Source: Candidatus Sodalis endolongispinus (lineage in GTDB: Bacteria > Pseudomonadota > Gammaproteobacteria > Enterobacterales > Enterobacteriaceae). From it: a DNA stretch of 64,000 nucleotides. Positions 60,752-64,000 of the stretch are shown here, one piece after another. Under the pieces are notes generated by a model, which searched no databases, was not told the DNA's origin, and saw only the letters and a list, made by a program, of their open reading frames with translations. The stretch's first letter is position 1. Each line of letters starts with the position of its first letter. The position numbers and the translations under genes were made by a program. The stretch lies in the NCBI RefSeq assembly GCF_018777395.1, contig NZ_JAFJYC010000001.1:620001-684000 (forward strand), in the 5' to 3' direction.

Positions 60752-61801
60752 ATGAAAATACTGGTGATCGGACCGTACTGGGTCGGCGATATGATGATGT
60801 CCCAGAGCCTGTACCGCCTGCTGGTACAGCGCCATCACAGCGCGCAAATTGATGTGATGGCCCCGGCCTGGTGTTGCCCTTTGCTCAACCGCATGCCGGA
60901 GGTCAGCCAAGCGCTGGCAATGCCGCTCGGCCACGGCGCTCTGGCGCTGGGCGAGCGCCGCCGGCTGGGGCGTTCGCTGCGTCAAAGCGGCTACCAGCAG
61001 GCGCTGGTGCTGCCAAATTCGTTCAAATCGGCGCTGGTCCCCTTTTTCGCAGACATTCCACAGCGGACCGGCTGGCGCGGCGAAATGCGCTATGGACTGC
61101 TCAACGATTTGCGCACGCTGGATAAACAGGCTTTTCCGCTGATGGTGCAGCGTTACGCCGCCCTGGCCTTCGATCGCAGGACGATGCGCAGCGCCGCCGA
61201 TTTACCCACGCCGCTGCCCTGGCCGCGCCTAATGGTCAGCGCGGCGGAGCAAGCGCAGGCACTGAGCACGTTTGTGCCTGAGGCTACGCGCCCGCTTATC
61301 GGCTTTTGTCCCGGCGCCGAGTTCGGCCCGGCCAAACGCTGGCCGCATTATCATTATGCCGCGCTGGCCGAGGCGCTTATCCACCGCGGCTATCAAATCG
61401 CGCTGTTCGGCTCCGCCAAGGATCAGGCGGCCGGCGAGGCCATCGGCGACGCGCTGCCGGCGGACGCCCGCGGCCACTGCCATAATCTGGCCGGTCAGAC
61501 GTCACTGGAGCAGGCGGTCGCGCTGATTGCCGCCTGCCGGGGGATAGTCAGCAACGATTCCGGTCTGATGCACGTGGCCAGCGCGCTGGATCGTCCGCTG
61601 GTCGCGCTATACGGGCCCAGCAGCCCGGATTTCACCCCGCCGCTTTCCCATCAGGCCCGGGTGATTCGTTTAATCAGTGGTTACCATAAAATTCGGCAAG
61701 GTGACGACGAACAAGGCTACCATCAGAGCCTGATCGCGATTCAAACTGACCGGGTGCTGAGCGAACTGGAAACGTTATTGGCCCCCCAAGAGGAGAATTA
61801 A
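60752..61801 (+). CDS. waaF: ADP-heptose--LPS heptosyltransferase II
   Basis: WaaF adds the second heptose to the LPS inner core. The 349-residue GT9 protein (E. coli 348) starts MKILVIGPYWVGDMMMSQSL. It has the acceptor-side LPNSFKSALVPFFA and the nucleotide-sugar motifs GFCPGAEFGPAKRWP and SNDSGLMHVASALDRPLVAL. It begins 31 bases after hldD and its TAA overlaps the waaC ATG by one base. It is intact. Confidence 0.97.
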   Translation: MKILVIGPYWVGDMMMSQSLYRLLVQRHHSAQIDVMAPAWCCPLLNRMPEVSQALAMPLGHGALALGERRRLGRSLRQSGYQQALVLPNSFKSALVPFFADIPQRTGWRGEMRYGLLNDLRTLDKQAFPLMVQRYAALAFDRRTMRSAADLPTPLPWPRLMVSAAEQAQALSTFVPEATRPLIGFCPGAEFGPAKRWPHYHYAALAEALIHRGYQIALFGSAKDQAAGEAIGDALPADARGHCHNLAGQTSLEQAVALIAACRGIVSNDSGLMHVASALDRPLVALYGPSSPDFTPPLSHQARVIRLISGYHKIRQGDDEQGYHQSLIAIQTDRVLSELETLLAPQEEN

Positions 61802-62775
61802 TGCAGGTCCTTATCGTCAAAACGTCCTCGATGGGTGATGTATTGCATACTCTGCCTGCGCTGACCGATGCGGTGCGCGCATTACCCGGGATCCTTTTCG
61901 ACTGGGTGGTAGAAGAGAATTTTGCCCAAATCCCCACCTGGCACCCTGCGGTGCGGCGGGTGATCCCGGTGGCTATCCGCCGCTGGCGCAAGAACTTGTT
62001 CGGCGCCGCCGTGCGCCAGGAGCGCTACGACTTCAAACGTCAGCTGCAGCGCGAGCGCTACGACGTGATTATCGATGCGCAGGGCCTGATGAAAAGCGCC
62101 GCGCTCGTCACCCGCGTGGCCCGCGGCGAAAAACACGGTCTGGATTGCAAAAGCGCGCGCGAACCCTTCGCCAGCTGGTTTTACCACCGGCGGCACGACG
62201 TGAGCAAACAGCAGCACGCTATCGCGCGCATTCGCCAACTGTTCGCCGCCAGCCTGGGCTACCCGCTTCCTGCCACGCCCGGCGACTATGCCATTGCCGG
62301 CCATTTTCCTCCTCAGCCGGTCGGACCAGCCTATTTGGTTTTTCTGCACGCCACGACCCGTCCCGGTAAACATTGGCCAGAAGCCCACTGGCGCACGCTG
62401 AATCAGCTTGCCGGCGACGCCGGCTATCGAGTCACCTTACCCTGGGGAGCGGAGCATGAGCGCCAGCGCGCCCAACGGCTGGCCGAGGGGTTCAGCGCAG
62501 CGGAAGTGCTGCCCTCTTTGACGCTGGCGCAGGTGGCGGCACAGCTGGCGGGCGCGACGGCTGTCGTCTCGGTGGATACCGGCCTCAGCCATTTGGCCGC
62601 CGCCCTCGATCGTCCGAACCTGACGCTGTACGGTCCTACCGATCCGGGGCTCATCGGCGGTTATGGACGCCACCAGCAGGCGTTGCGCGCGGAAGACGGC
62701 ACTATGGAGAGCCTGACGGCGGAGCACGTCTGGCGGACGCTGCAACCGATGCCGCCGCCGCGGGAACAAGGATAG
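61801..62775 (+). CDS. waaC: ADP-heptose--LPS heptosyltransferase I
   Basis: WaaC transfers the first heptose to Kdo2-lipid A. The 324-residue GT9 protein (E. coli 319) starts MQVLIVKTSSMGDVLHTLPA with the conserved catalytic Asp region. It has ALTDA, DAQGLMKSA, HATTRPGKHWPEAHW and VSVDTGLSHLAAALDRPNLT. It overlaps waaF by one base and is followed by a broken GT9 gene. It is intact. Confidence 0.97.
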   Translation: MQVLIVKTSSMGDVLHTLPALTDAVRALPGILFDWVVEENFAQIPTWHPAVRRVIPVAIRRWRKNLFGAAVRQERYDFKRQLQRERYDVIIDAQGLMKSAALVTRVARGEKHGLDCKSAREPFASWFYHRRHDVSKQQHAIARIRQLFAASLGYPLPATPGDYAIAGHFPPQPVGPAYLVFLHATTRPGKHWPEAHWRTLNQLAGDAGYRVTLPWGAEHERQRAQRLAEGFSAAEVLPSLTLAQVAAQLAGATAVVSVDTGLSHLAAALDRPNLTLYGPTDPGLIGGYGRHQQALRAEDGTMESLTAEHVWRTLQPMPPPREQG

Positions 62776-62781
62776 CGCATC

Positions 62782-63904
62782 ATGAATTATCTGTTCATCT
62801 TTCTTCTGCTGTTGCCGGTAAAGCTGCTGTTAAAACTGATCCAGCAGCCATCGGGCAAAAATCTGGTGATCCAGACGGAGAAAATCGGCGATTTCGTCAA
62901 TATCACCCCGTTGCTGCGCCATTTGGGGGTGTCGGACGCGCTGCTCAGCCGCACGGTCTCGCCGCTGGCCGAGCGTGACGATACGCTGGCGGAGTGCTTG
63001 TATATTGAGGATTACAAGCAGAATTTTTTCAGCAAGATCCGCCTGGGCTTACGGGCTGGTCAATCGCTACAGCCATGTCTATCTGCTGCATCCCAACAAC
63101 AGTAATCTGTTTTTTGCCGCCTTGTGTAACGCCCCGGACAAACAGTTTCTCAGTACCTATACGCGACGCTGGTACCATAGGCTATTTTATCTCACCGCCA
63201 GCGGCGTGGTTGAGCATCAGCGCGATACGCTGACGCTGCAGAACTATCTGCGGCTGGCGGATCGTTCCCTGACCTGGCGCAGCCAGCCTAAACACGCCAC
63301 CTCGCCGCTATGGCGGCCGTCGGCGCCGCGCCCTGAGCTGGCGACCCCGCCTGACACCCTCAACATCGGTATCAGCATCTCCGCCGGTAACAAGGCCAAA
63401 ACGCTACCGCCGTCGGTGTGGGGCGAAATATTCACGCTGCTGGCGAGTCTGCCGTGCCGCTACTATGTTTTCGGCACCGCTAATGAACAAGGCTATTTCG
63501 ATGCCCTGGTTCGCCACGCCGGCGCCGAGACAGACATCGTCAGCCTGATAGGGCTACTGCCGCTTCAGGAGGTGCCTGATGCAATTCGCCGCATGGACTG
63601 CTATATCGCCACCGATTCGGGCAATGTCTATATCGCCGATGCGTTGCAAGTACCGGTTATCTGCTTTGCGGGCCCTTGTGAGGCAAAAGAACAACGGCCA
63701 TTAAACAAAGCATTGATAATTCGCCCCGACAGTATCCCGCCCTCCTCTTTTGTCTTCGCTGCGCTGTATCATTTCGCTCATCCGGCGACGCAACTTTACG
63801 CCTTGACCCCGGACGATCGGGAGAATATTTATAATTTTGTGGCATGCCTGGCCGCCGCCAGACAGCGGCTGAACGCCAGGCGGTCGTATATATCCGCTCC
63901 CTGA
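62782..63904 (+). pseudogene. GT9-family heptosyltransferase-like gene (LPS core), frameshifted
   Basis: The frame from ATG 62782 has a hydrophobic start and the GT9 beginning NLVIQTEKIGDFVNITPLLR. It shifts near 63045 (after FFSKIRLGL) and stops at 63103-63105. The other frame continues AYGLVNRYSHVYLLHPNNSN and then NIGISISAGNKAKTLPPSVW, FGTANEQGYF and DCYIATDSGNVYIADALQVP to 63904. These features resemble distal core heptosyltransferases of the WaaQ type, but the exact acceptor cannot be told. One frameshift is the visible lesion. Confidence 0.83.
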
Positions 63905-63958
63905 TTGGCCTCCTTGCTGACTGCGCTAACCTGAACGCTATGGCGTAAGAACCGGAAA

Positions 63959-64000
63959 ATGAGCACATTTTTTAAGCAAGTCTACCGCTATACCCGACCG
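63959..64000 (+). CDS. start of an unidentified gene cut by the window end
   Basis: ATG 63959 follows ACCGGAAA and opens a frame reading MSTFFKQVYRYTR to the end of the window. Too little is present for identification; its place after a heptosyltransferase-like gene suggests another LPS core gene. Confidence 0.35.
   Translation, partial: MSTFFKQVYRYTRP

Overview
The window looks like a chromosome segment of an insect-associated enterobacterium of the Sodalis type. That is inferred from three things: every intact housekeeping protein closely resembles its E. coli, Yersinia or Serratia counterpart, the gene order follows enterobacterial synteny, and an unusually large share of genes is broken by single frameshifts, nonsense codons or small deletions while neighbours remain intact. 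This is the picture expected of a recent host-restricted symbiont. No species was confirmed, because no database search was possible. No CRISPR array, prophage, rRNA or tRNA gene was seen.

Region 1 (1-12.8 kb) holds the acetate locus acs-yjcH-actP (yjcH broken), a LysR regulator divergent from a cidA/lrgA-lrgB pair (lrgB has an amber codon), a dead yjcE antiporter carrying a hexanucleotide microsatellite, a multiply broken Fur-controlled TonB siderophore receptor, an SDR gene divergent from a second LysR gene, an octanucleotide microsatellite, and a frameshifted single-TM hypothetical gene. Region 2 (12.8-14.9 kb) is AT-richer and contains an orphan Ser/Thr/Gln-rich coiled-coil gene with an in-frame stop. 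Region 3 (14.9-22.5 kb) is ssb/uvrA with a LexA box, then yjbR, yjbQ, tyrB and dnaB; alr and aphA, which E. coli has here, are absent. A decayed IS2-type element sits in codon 7-8 of qor.

Region 4 (23.8-43 kb) is the rpmE/priA/cytR/ftsN/hslV/hslU/menA/rraA/zapB/glpFKX/emrD/fpr/yiiQ/tpiA/sbp/pfkA block. Here cytR, hslV and hslU are each frameshifted. GlpF has Ser in place of the first NPA Asn. Region 5 (43-48.8 kb) is an accessory or decaying zone: psiE (frameshift, with a perfect CRP site), a broken phosphonopyruvate-hydrolase-like gene, a TM2/zinc-ribbon gene whose start codon appears mutated from ATG to AGG, an orphan ORF, a LOG-family gene lacking its PGGxGT catalytic segment, a Nudix gene, and a dead cpxP whose 3' end still encodes a recognisable CpxQ small RNA.

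Region 6 (48.8-64 kb) holds cpxRA with a perfect CpxR box, trmL, the yibN-grxC-secB-gpsA-cysE operon on the minus strand (grxC frameshifted), envC-yibQ (gpmI absent), and an LPS core cluster. In that cluster hldD-waaF-waaC are intact but all three flanking glycosyltransferases are broken, predicting a truncated LPS core. Intact functions cover replication and repair (DnaB, PriA, SSB, UvrA), division (FtsN, ZapB, EnvC), glycerol and glycolysis (GlpFKX, TpiA, PfkA), cysteine and sulfate (CysE, Sbp) and envelope stress (CpxRA). Losses fall on regulation, protein quality control, iron uptake, redox accessories and LPS decoration.

I did not find a convincing wholly new multi-gene system. The most interesting signals are the retained CpxQ RNA in a dead cpxP, the poly-A slippage candidate in cytR, the paired HslV/HslU breaks, the start-less TM2 gene, and the two 8-copy microsatellites.
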